A DNA stretch of 62,926 bases from Solobacterium sp. GTDB lineage: Bacteria > Bacillota_I > Bacilli_A > Erysipelotrichales > Erysipelotrichaceae. The position numbers and the translations under genes are program-made. The notes beneath the pieces are model-generated. The model ran no database searches. It saw only the letters and a list, made by a program, of their open reading frames with translations, and had not been told where the DNA came from. Shown here piece by piece: positions 53,446 to 60,703 of the stretch. Where the stretch lies: positions 1 to 62,926 of the forward strand of contig JAFUFO010000033.1 in assembly GCA_017469885.1 (NCBI GenBank), given 5' to 3'. Positions within the stretch are counted from its first letter, which is position 1. Each line of letters starts with the position of its first letter.

Positions 53446-54259
53446 AAATTTCTTTAAGTGTCAGCCGTTGTTCAAAATATACGGTATTTAATCCTGCGGT
53501 TTTATTTATTGTCACAAGGCCGGATTTTCTCATCTCATCAAGATACTGAAGATACATATACTTATCGAGATTGAATATTTTCACTGGAGAATTTTCTTTT
53601 TCCATGGATTCATCTATCTCAAAAGAATCCTTGTTCGGATAAAGATTCAAAAGCGCATAATAAATCAGAAGATAGCTCAAGGTTAGATACTTTGGCTTCT
53701 CCATTTTGTACCCGCCTTTTTCTTTTGCAATCAGTTTGAGACTTGAAAGTGGGCAGCGATAATTATCTTCCGGATTTTCACTGATACCTTCCCTGACATA
53801 GCTTTGAATCAACACATTAAAGTCTGCTTCTATAGATTTCAGGCTCACTTTATTATCAATTTGTCTCAGCTCGCCATCAAGGTATTCAAGCATATCCGCT
53901 TTCGAGAAGGTTCCAATTCCAGAATTGAACACTGAATTAAAAACCGGGCATTCTTCTTTGTTTGAAACTAAACAATAATGAATAAAAAACCAGGTGAAGT
54001 CTTCTCCAAGATAACGATCATTTTCCAAGATGATATTGGCGCTGTCAGTAAGTTTGTTTGACTTGTCATCGATAAGACCTGCAGCTTTAAGCCAGTACTT
54101 AAGGCCTTTTACCATATTCGCTCCAATGCCAAGGTATTTCACGCCATCATTCTTAAAAAAGATATTTATCCCTTCATTTTCTTCGATTGTATTGAGTGCT
54201 TTTTCAAACCAACCGTCACGAATATAAAACGTTTCGTGTTTTTTTAGCTTGAGAGTCAT
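53420..54259 (-). CDS. sspB: SspB-like DUF4007 protein
   Basis: A 279-residue protein with the DUF4007 opening (HETFYIRDGWFEKALNTI, 8-25), an FFKNDGVKYLGIGANMVKGLKYWL segment (two runs) that looks like a DNA-binding helical domain, and a C-terminal winged-helix-like part. As I recall the Ssp literature, the DUF4007 protein SspB is the DNA-nicking component. It shares one base with the sspD stop and overlaps sspC, so all three are tightly coupled. Confidence 0.82.
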   Translation of the reverse strand: MTLKLKKHETFYIRDGWFEKALNTIEENEGINIFFKNDGVKYLGIGANMVKGLKYWLKAAGLIDDKSNKLTDSANIILENDRYLGEDFTWFFIHYCLVSNKEECPVFNSVFNSGIGTFSKADMLEYLDGELRQIDNKVSLKSIEADFNVLIQSYVREGISENPEDNYRCPLSSLKLIAKEKGGYKMEKPKYLTLSYLLIYYALLNLYPNKDSFEIDESMEKENSPVKIFNLDKYMYLQYLDEMRKSGLVTINKTAGLNTVYFEQRLTLKEIFEKELGGE

Positions 54260-56007
54260 TAGTCATTCCCCCTCTTTACGCGAATTACTTTCTTCATATA
54301 ACAGCCCCCATCAAAATGTGTTACACATTCAAGACATCCAGCACACATATCAGAATTTATGGTGTACCGTATCGACTCATTGCTAACATGCCCAGGCTGT
54401 GTGTTGATTACCTTTAATGCATTGAATTTACATACAGACTGACAGTAACCGCACCCAATGCAAGTTTGGTATTTTGTCACCTGACTATTCAATGCTTGCT
54501 CCGTTGTTTTGGAATACTTAAACATTCCCACTTTATTCAGTACCGATATACGGAGAATATTTGTTCCCTTTCTCCCACTAAGCTTTAAAATCGGTGTATC
54601 TGTTTTTTTATCCAGCACATACACTTCATTTAGCCGTTTATTCCCCATCTCAAAGTTCAGTTTTCCGAACGGCTTGAATAATGTATAAAGATCATCAGAA
54701 ATAGGTCGTGGTAGATCGTAGTTATACGCATCTTCCTCAAAGGCACACGGTTTGAAATTCACAAAGGTATTCTTGCTGTAATCAAGACCGTTACCACCCT
54801 GCCGAGCTTTCCAGTTACCACTATCGACATAAACCTGCCAATCGTCTTTTCCGACCTTTTTTGCAAAGTCATATAGCATCCCTTTGAATTCTTTGTATTC
54901 TTCCGGCATATAAATAGAAGAAAGGAATTCCGACCAGGAACTGTTATTCGGGCAACACCAGCAACCAACCCGAGAGAAACCCTGCCTATAAGCATTATTG
55001 AAAGGGATGCGATTCGCTAAGATATATAGCCAGACATCAAAGTCCAACCAGTCAATGATTGGAGATGCCGCAACTTGTTTAGAAATCTTCGATCCGGTAG
55101 AAGTACGCTCGTATTTACTACGCGAAACCGATTCCGCTCTACGAATTCCCTGAAAGGAAAGCAGGCGCTTCTTATCTCTGAATATCTGTTCAATTTTTTT
55201 GGTAATAGCACCAGTCTTAAATACGGTGCAACACCATCTCAAAACACGGCTCGGCGGGCCGACAACTGTACAAAGATCTGTAAACTGCTGTTCGTTATTT
55301 CTTGCCACAAGCATCGGAGTTTGAGGGAATTCTTTTCTAAAGGTTTTTATGTATTTCTCAGACTCCGGGTATTCGAGAGTTGTATCACCATAGATATGTA
55401 TCACCTTATCTGTATTGAGCGCTCTAAGAACCAAAGAACTAGTAACAGTTGAGTCTTTGCCTCCTGAAAAAGAGACAAACATTGAAGACTGATCGAACCC
55501 TTTAGAAATATCCCTAATATAGGAAAACGCTTCTTCCGTAATCGTGTTTAACCGATATTTGTTCGCTTCTACAAAAGTATTAATAAAAGGATTATCAAGA
55601 TCGTTTTCTACATACGGGCGGTTAACTTCTTCGTATTTCTTTAGTTGCGCAATTACATACTCCGGGTCCGTTTTTCTGAGGGCTTTTTGATCAATCTTCA
55701 GTTTTTCGCCATCCACCCAATACATATTCGAAACCGTAGTCCATACAGATTTACCTGCATATTCCATCGGTTTTCCTAATAGAACCTCCAATAAAAGCCG
55801 TTCTTGAGCAAATACAGGACGAGCATCAGCGCCAATCTTTTTCCCCTTTGATCCACAGATTGAACATGTTTCCTCGAATAACGGTGTATTACACTGAGTA
55901 CAGTAAAAAATATCAGCACTTGCAATGTCTGCACGATTACCGCAGACAGGGCACGTACTAGATTCACAGGAAAGCCCATCACATTTTTTGCATATATACT
56001 TAATCAA
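54259..56007 (-). CDS. sspD: SspD-like PAPS-reductase-family ATP pyrophosphatase with Fe-S domains
   Basis: A 582-residue protein with a TTG start at 56007 (GAGGTG 7 bases upstream). The N-terminus has four Cys-pair zinc ribbons (CKKC, CPVC, CTQC, CSIC; residues 6-51). The PP-loop is SFSGGKDS (about 179-186), as in DndC/PAPS reductase, with RWCCTVFK and GCWCCPN supplying cluster ligands. A C-terminal ferredoxin domain follows (CIGCGYCQSVC and CAGCLECVTHFDGGC). It should activate the DNA phosphate for sulfur insertion. It is first in the operon. Confidence 0.87.
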   Translation of the reverse strand: MIKYICKKCDGLSCESSTCPVCGNRADIASADIFYCTQCNTPLFEETCSICGSKGKKIGADARPVFAQERLLLEVLLGKPMEYAGKSVWTTVSNMYWVDGEKLKIDQKALRKTDPEYVIAQLKKYEEVNRPYVENDLDNPFINTFVEANKYRLNTITEEAFSYIRDISKGFDQSSMFVSFSGGKDSTVTSSLVLRALNTDKVIHIYGDTTLEYPESEKYIKTFRKEFPQTPMLVARNNEQQFTDLCTVVGPPSRVLRWCCTVFKTGAITKKIEQIFRDKKRLLSFQGIRRAESVSRSKYERTSTGSKISKQVAASPIIDWLDFDVWLYILANRIPFNNAYRQGFSRVGCWCCPNNSSWSEFLSSIYMPEEYKEFKGMLYDFAKKVGKDDWQVYVDSGNWKARQGGNGLDYSKNTFVNFKPCAFEEDAYNYDLPRPISDDLYTLFKPFGKLNFEMGNKRLNEVYVLDKKTDTPILKLSGRKGTNILRISVLNKVGMFKYSKTTEQALNSQVTKYQTCIGCGYCQSVCKFNALKVINTQPGHVSNESIRYTINSDMCAGCLECVTHFDGGCYMKKVIRVKRGND

Positions 56008-56031
56008 TCACTTCACCTCTAAAAATTGGAT

Positions 56032-56081
56032 ATGATTTTCAAAATCATTTTAGCATATCCAGTTCTATGATCTGATGTAAA
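56032..56081 (-). promoter_or_regulatory. ssp operon promoter with a palindromic operator
   Basis: On the minus strand, TTTACA (56076-56081), an 18-base spacer and TATGCT (56052-56057) form a promoter 45-75 bases ahead of sspD. The 17-base perfect palindrome ATGATTTTCAAAATCAT (56032-56048) lies where transcription should start, fitting a repressor site. The rest of 56082-56328 has no gene; it contains only AT-rich sequence and one copy of AAATGGGGTA (56233-56242) that recurs at 56893-56902. Confidence 0.65.
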
Positions 56082-56328
56082 GAGCCTACCATATCACCAT
56101 GTAAGGCAATATTACGTTAGCGATTCCTTCCACCACATGGTTTGAATTTGCACATAAGTTTAAATGAGGAATAACTCGATATGATGATATTTCTATGTGT
56201 TATCATTTTATTCTTACATATCCCAAGCCATTAAATGGGGTACAGCATTTAAGGCTTCAATTGCCATTTGCTTTTATCGAGCACCCTTCACCAAACACAG
56301 TGCTGGAGGAGATATTTAGCGAGAAACA

Positions 56329-56667
56329 TTAATAATAAGCTATTTTTTTGTATTTAATATCGAGATCATTCAATGTATTTTCAAACGCAAATACGCCTTC
56401 AGTTGTATTTAATCCGTGCTTCTCTAAAAATAAAGAAAACGCTCTTGTCTCTGGTAACGATTTATTGAGAACTTTTTCTACAAAGAGATGCCAGTTTTCA
56501 GCTGTTAATTCATAGTGAAAATCATCATCGAGTTCATAATCGACAATGACACCAGTCAAATTACCCTCTTTAGTTTTTACATGGCGGTAATAAACATTTT
56601 CAAATACATTAGTCTGTTTTTCGAAGATAAAACCTTCTGAATACCAAATATCACTTAACATCCACAT
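56329..56667 (-). CDS. Hypothetical 112-aa protein
   Basis: Small acidic soluble protein without recognisable motifs. I prefer the ATG at 56667 because GGAGG lies 12 bases upstream; an in-frame ATG at 56679 overlaps that site. Codon use and AT content match the island. It is upstream of the ssp operon in the same orientation but separated by about 320 bases with a promoter, so it is probably transcribed alone. It could be a cargo gene of the element. Confidence 0.5.
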   Translation of the reverse strand: MWMLSDIWYSEGFIFEKQTNVFENVYYRHVKTKEGNLTGVIVDYELDDDFHYELTAENWHLFVEKVLNKSLPETRAFSLFLEKHGLNTTEGVFAFENTLNDLDIKYKKIAYY

Positions 56668-56828
56668 AGAACTATACATCCTCCGGTAAATTTACCGATT
56701 TCACTAATATATTACAGTTTCAATACGCAATAAAATGCTCAGATAAAGCCTCAGTAACTCCTTAGCACAACCAATTATTCCCACGAAAAGATTTCATGAC
56801 GATTTACAATTGTAAAGTGTTCTTCTTG

Positions 56829-56855
56829 AGTTACTATGCAAAGTGCATAATAACT
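56829..56855. other. 27-bp inverted repeat near the island right end
   Basis: AGTTA-C-TATGCA-AAG-TGCATA-A-TAACT has 11 of 12 paired positions and lies where composition returns to backbone type. Attachment sites of large serine recombinases contain imperfect inverted repeats of this sort. It is not followed by a clear T-tract, so a terminator is less likely. Confidence 0.4.
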
Positions 56856-56949
56856 GAATAATCAATTTTATTTTTACATGCATCTCCCCGAAAAATGGGG
56901 TATGCATGATCTGTAATTACAATCACGGATCAATATATGTTCAGAACGC

Positions 56950-57049
56950 CCGCAGGACATCCTGCGGAGCACCCGCAAAATCTGATATTCTGCATCAGAT
57001 CTGTCCAGGCGCTGAACCGGTATCTGAAAGGAACAGGCAATGCCTGTTC
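56950..57049 (+). promoter_or_regulatory. Three-hairpin leader upstream of the MATE gene
   Basis: Three perfect hairpins follow one another: CCGCAGGA/TCCTGCGG (56950-56967), ATCTGAT/ATCAGAT (56980-57000) and GAACAGGCA/TGCCTGTTC (57031-57049), the last followed by a short TTT. This could be a structured leader or remains of a terminator. MATE genes can be preceded by guanidine riboswitches, but I could not match any riboswitch consensus. The sequence from 57050 to 57147 shows nothing else. Confidence 0.4.
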
Positions 57050-57147
57050 TTTGGGTCTTCCTGCATGTACAGATCAGGTTACGCGATTAACGTATTGTAT
57101 ATGCGCGTTCCGGCGATTATTCTGTGAACAGCAGGAAGTAAAAGTCC

Positions 57148-58473
57148 ATGAACGACAGAACATTACTCTCTCAGGTACTCCGTATCGCCGTGCCGGTCGC
57201 GCTCCAGTCCTGTCTGCAGTCCTCCTTTTCGATGATCGATCAGATCATGGTCGGACAGCTGGGCGAACAGGCAGTCGCCGCTGTTGAGATTGCCGGAAAA
57301 CCGGGCTTCATCTATGCGTTTGTGACAGGGGCGATCGCCACGATCGCAGGCATCATGATTTCGCAGTATATCGGAAGGGCAGACCGCGCTGCCGAACTTC
57401 GCAGTATTTCTGTCAATATGGCCGCAGTGACACTCACTGCACTTGCCGTTCTGTTTGCGTGCGGTGCCGGCGCCAGCCCGTTTGTCTCGCTGTTTACCAG
57501 TGATTCTTCCATCATCACGGAAGGTGCGCAGTATCTGCGCATCATCCGCTGGACCTTTCTTCCCCTTGGCCTCAGCACGGTGCTCTCCGCTGCCCTGCGC
57601 TGTCACGATAAATCTTCCTGGCCGTTATATGCCGGCATCTTCTCAGCCGTACTCAATACCCTGCTCAACTACACGCTGATTTTCGGACACTTTGGCGCCC
57701 CTGCACTCGGCGCTGCCGGCGCGGCATATGCCAGTGTTGTTTCCCAGCTTGCCTCCCTGATTGTGATTATCGTTCTCTTCATCCGCTGTTATGGCAGATT
57801 CCGGTTTGATTTCCGCCTTGGGAGCGCCGGGTTTGCGCAGTATATGGGCATGCTGGGACCGGTCGTGATCAATGAATTTCTCTGGTCACTCGGACAAAGC
57901 GTGAATACGTATGTATACGGACGTATGGGTACGACGGAACTCGCAGGCGTCTCTTTGACCGGGTCGGTGCAGGGGCTTACGATCGGCGCCCTGAGCGGAC
58001 TTGCCCAGGCAGCCGGCATCATGATCGGCCGGCGTCTTGGCGAGCAGAACTATGAAGCCGCCTATCAGGATGCCGTACGCTTATGCGTCTATGGCCTGCT
58101 CGGCACACTTCCAATCTCGCTGCTTCTGATCGTGTTCCGGACTGCGTATGTAACGCTCTTTGCCGTATCTGATTCTGTCCGTATCGTTGGAGCAGAAATC
58201 CTTGCCGCCTTTGCGGTTCTGATGCCGGTCAAAGTGCAGAATATGATTCTCGGGGGCGGTGTCATCCGAAGCGGGGGAAGAACAAAATACATCATGATGA
58301 TCGATATTCTCGGCACCTGGGTGATCGGTGTTCCCCTGGCACTGCTCACCGGTCTTATACTGAAACTTCCGGTCGTATGGGTATACTTCATCCTGTCACA
58401 GGAAGAAGTCGTCCGGTTTATCATAACGGTATGGATGTTTCGAAGCAGAAAGTGGATGGTTACCATCGCATGA
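57148..58473 (+). CDS. MATE-family efflux transporter
   Basis: Twelve-helix MatE exporter of 441 residues, of the DinF/NorM type. It shows the typical N-terminal PVALQSCLQSSFSMIDQIMVGQLG (two short runs), an internal repeat, and FLPLGLSTVLSAALRCHDKSSWPLY near 135-160. It probably exports a cationic drug or metabolite using an ion gradient. It is followed after 9 bases by a LacI-type regulator, with which it forms an operon. Confidence 0.9.
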   Translation: MNDRTLLSQVLRIAVPVALQSCLQSSFSMIDQIMVGQLGEQAVAAVEIAGKPGFIYAFVTGAIATIAGIMISQYIGRADRAAELRSISVNMAAVTLTALAVLFACGAGASPFVSLFTSDSSIITEGAQYLRIIRWTFLPLGLSTVLSAALRCHDKSSWPLYAGIFSAVLNTLLNYTLIFGHFGAPALGAAGAAYASVVSQLASLIVIIVLFIRCYGRFRFDFRLGSAGFAQYMGMLGPVVINEFLWSLGQSVNTYVYGRMGTTELAGVSLTGSVQGLTIGALSGLAQAAGIMIGRRLGEQNYEAAYQDAVRLCVYGLLGTLPISLLLIVFRTAYVTLFAVSDSVRIVGAEILAAFAVLMPVKVQNMILGGGVIRSGGRTKYIMMIDILGTWVIGVPLALLTGLILKLPVVWVYFILSQEEVVRFIITVWMFRSRKWMVTIA

Positions 58474-58482
58474 GGAAAAACA

Positions 58483-59490
58483 ATGTGGGATGAAAAGAAA
58501 GTGCGGATTGTAGATATCGCGGAAGAGCTCGGGCTCAGCACCGCAACGGTATCCTATGTGCTCCATGGCAAAACAGAGCGTATCTCCGACCAGACCGTAA
58601 AACGCGTTCAGGCTGCGCTCACAGAGCGGGGCTATATTCCGAACATGGCTGCCACCCTGCTTGCGCAGAACAACTCCCGGATCATCGGCGTCGTGGTCAA
58701 TGATCACCCCAAGTATGAAGGCAAAGTGCTTGAGGATCCGTTTGTGAGCGGTGCCCTCAATGCACTCTCTGATGAGATTGAATCGGCGGGTTACTTTCTG
58801 ATGCTGAAAAAGGCAACCGAGATACAGGATCTGATTGCGTTTGCGTCCATGTGGAATCTTGACGGCATGATCCTGCTTGGATTCTGCGCTGATGAATACC
58901 AGCAGCTACGCGATAAGATACGGATTCCCTTTGTCGTCTATGACGGCTTCTTCGATAACGGCGGCAACATCTGCAACCTTACGCTGGATGATAGAGACGG
59001 CGGGCGGCAGGCAGGTGGGTTCTTCCGCGCAGGCGGCAGAACCAATGCGCTGTTCATTGCGGACAATCAGGAGCTTCCGGATCAGGACCGTTACCGCGGC
59101 TTCTGCGATGGTCTTGAGACAGAGGCAGATCAGCTGATCGTGCCGATGCAGAAAGAAGAACGCATCCGGTTCTATCATGTACGGATCGATACGATCAGAC
59201 AGTATAATGCGTGTTTTGCGGCATCTGATTACTATGCGGCAGAATTCATGTATATTGCGATGGAAGCCGGCATCCGTGTGCCGGAAGATATCATGGTGAT
59301 CGGCTTTGACGATTCCTCGCTCTGCCGCATTGTAAAACCGGAGCTGTCCTCCATCCGCCAGGATGTGACCCTGCGGGCGGAGAAAGCCGTGCAGTATCTT
59401 CTTCAGCTGAAGGAGAATCCTCACTTCTCCGCAACCGAGCAGCTGCCTGTAACGCTTGTGTTACGGGAAAGCTGCGGGATCAGTTCATAA
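58483..59490 (+). CDS. LacI/GalR-family regulator
   Basis: Regulator of 335 residues. The N-terminal HTH and hinge are typical (VRIVDIAEELGLSTATVSYVL, then GYIPNMAATLLAQ). The periplasmic-binding-protein-like effector domain follows with SRIIGVVV, a DGMILLGF turn and VIGFDDSSLCRIVKPELSSI near the end. GAGG lies 8 bases before the ATG. Linked to a MATE exporter rather than to a sugar pathway, so its ligand may be the exported compound or a sugar. Confidence 0.9.
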   Translation: MWDEKKVRIVDIAEELGLSTATVSYVLHGKTERISDQTVKRVQAALTERGYIPNMAATLLAQNNSRIIGVVVNDHPKYEGKVLEDPFVSGALNALSDEIESAGYFLMLKKATEIQDLIAFASMWNLDGMILLGFCADEYQQLRDKIRIPFVVYDGFFDNGGNICNLTLDDRDGGRQAGGFFRAGGRTNALFIADNQELPDQDRYRGFCDGLETEADQLIVPMQKEERIRFYHVRIDTIRQYNACFAASDYYAAEFMYIAMEAGIRVPEDIMVIGFDDSSLCRIVKPELSSIRQDVTLRAEKAVQYLLQLKENPHFSATEQLPVTLVLRESCGISS

Positions 59491-59502
59491 CAGAAACAAC
59501 GT

Positions 59503-59529
59503 GACTTAAGGAAGACCTTAAGTCTTTTT
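59503..59529 (+). terminator. Terminator of the MATE-LacI operon
   Basis: A 9-bp perfect stem (GACTTAAGG / CCTTAAGTC) with an AAGA loop and five T. Confidence 0.92.
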
Positions 59530-59539
59530 GCATGCGAAA

Positions 59540-59735
59540 ACACCCGGGCAGTCCGGGGGTTCAGAACAGGTTAACCGATGAGTCTCTCCCATCGGAGCTC
59601 CTGCAATGGAGATACGGTCTGCAGCCGCAAACCAGGACAGGAGAACAGATGGAAACGACGCATATAACATGGAATTGCACGTATCACACAGTGTTTGGGT
59701 CAAAGTATTGGGGAAACGTATCCGGTGCCCTATGA
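59540..59735 (+). pseudogene. IS200/IS605-family left end and truncated tnpA
   Basis: The ATG at 59649 (ACAGGAG upstream) opens 28 codons reading METTHITWNCTYHTVFGSKY, then 8 more residues and a stop. This matches the start of IS200-type Y1 transposases (HTxWNCxYHIVFxPKYRR). The rest of the transposase, including its HUH and Tyr motifs, is missing. Ahead of it a CCCGG-CAGT-CCGGGGG hairpin (about 59541-59562) resembles the subterminal hairpin of such elements, and an imperfect CCGATG/CATCGG stem follows. The remnant ends inside the 3' end of the LysR gene. Confidence 0.75.
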
Positions 59736-60608
59736 TTTTTCACTGTAGATGGATAAGGCAAGGTCGATGAAATTCTGGACTGTCCGGCTCACCGGGGACA
59801 GATAAATGATGCCGTAGTCGCATTTCCATCCGGTATCGAGCGGGATCTTTTTCAGCTCTCTGACCGAGCTGATAAACGGATTGGCAGTAATCAGGATCTG
59901 ATCGGAATGAATACAGCTGAAGGCAATCTCCACCTGGTTGTCGACATCGCTGCGCTCGATCAGATTCTTGCGGTTATGCGCAAACGCACTGCGGATCACC
60001 TTCAGGTATTCGCTGCGGATCATCATCGGCATAACAACGGTCGGATAGGACACAAGGTCCTTCAGTGAAACCTGTTTTTTCCGGGCAAGCGGATGATTTT
60101 TCGAGAGCGCGGCACAGTAGGGGACGGAAGTCAGTTTTGTAAAAGAATATACTTCATCTTTAACCTCCTGGTCCGCAAGAAAGGTTTCCCCGACATCCAT
60201 GATTCCGTTTGCGACACGGTATTCCCCGCTGTGGTTGGGGTGAACGATGCGTTCAATGCGGATATCCGGATACAGTGCGGAAAATGCCTCGATTACGGGA
60301 TTCAGCAGAACCTGATGTTCCACTGAACCGACCCGCAGTACCTTTTCGTTTACGGTGTCCCGGCAGCGCCGGATCAGATCTGTTTCATTCTGCAGTAAGC
60401 GCTTGGAGCCATGGTAGAAGATCTCGCCGGCTTTGGTCATCTGAACCCCTGTGCGGGAGCGGACAAACAGCGGACATCCGATTTCCTTCTCCAGACTGTT
60501 GATCTGTTTCAGAAGTGCCTGTTTGGATATATGGCAGGTTTCTTCGGCTCTGGAAAAACTGCCCTGATCGGAAACTTCTATAAAAATACGAAGCTGTTCA
60601 TCGTTCAT
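59730..60608 (-). CDS. LysR-family regulator divergent from the second FMN/FAD reductase
   Basis: LysR regulator of 292 residues. The N-terminal winged helix reads LRIFIEVSDQGSFSRAEETCHISKQALLKQINSLE (two runs, to about 40), followed by a PBP-like effector domain. The gene is divergent from the reductase at 60704, the usual LysR arrangement, so it probably activates that gene when the electron-acceptor compound is present. Its 3' end overlaps the IS200 remnant, but the length is normal, so the insertion apparently did not disrupt it. Confidence 0.88.
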   Translation of the reverse strand: MNDEQLRIFIEVSDQGSFSRAEETCHISKQALLKQINSLEKEIGCPLFVRSRTGVQMTKAGEIFYHGSKRLLQNETDLIRRCRDTVNEKVLRVGSVEHQVLLNPVIEAFSALYPDIRIERIVHPNHSGEYRVANGIMDVGETFLADQEVKDEVYSFTKLTSVPYCAALSKNHPLARKKQVSLKDLVSYPTVVMPMMIRSEYLKVIRSAFAHNRKNLIERSDVDNQVEIAFSCIHSDQILITANPFISSVRELKKIPLDTGWKCDYGIIYLSPVSRTVQNFIDLALSIYSEKS

Positions 60609-60611
60609 AGC

Positions 60612-60628
60612 GGTAACCTCCGGTTACC
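60612..60628 (-). promoter_or_regulatory. Palindrome holding the lysR ribosome binding site
   Basis: GGTAACC-TCC-GGTTACC is a perfect 7-3-7 inverted repeat directly before the LysR start. On the minus strand the GGAGG Shine-Dalgarno lies in the loop and right arm. It may be an operator for self-repression, or an RNA hairpin limiting translation. Confidence 0.5.
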
Positions 60629-60703
60629 ACTATAGTAACATTCCTGTCATTCTCAATGCATGGGAAACACAATACATTTTTCGTGTAAAGGAGATTATCA
60701 GCT

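Larger units (their letters stand above)
34920..56900. mobile_element. AT-rich integrated island with tandem serine recombinases and a phosphorothioation operon
   Basis: Between about 34.9 and 56.9 kb the sequence is visibly richer in A and T than both flanks, codon choice changes, and contents shift to recombinases, small regulators and defence-type genes. The left edge carries two large serine recombinases and the right half the ssp operon. I could not find a direct repeat that defines the attachment core, so both limits are estimates. It may also be more than one insertion. Confidence 0.75.

Noticed and set aside
43864-56007. Classical DndBCDE system or BREX
   Set aside because: DUF4007, the large SspC-like ATPase and the PLD-helicase fit Ssp better. 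No DndB, DndE, BrxA/B/L or PglZ-like protein is present, although the SMC-like ATPase does resemble DndD.
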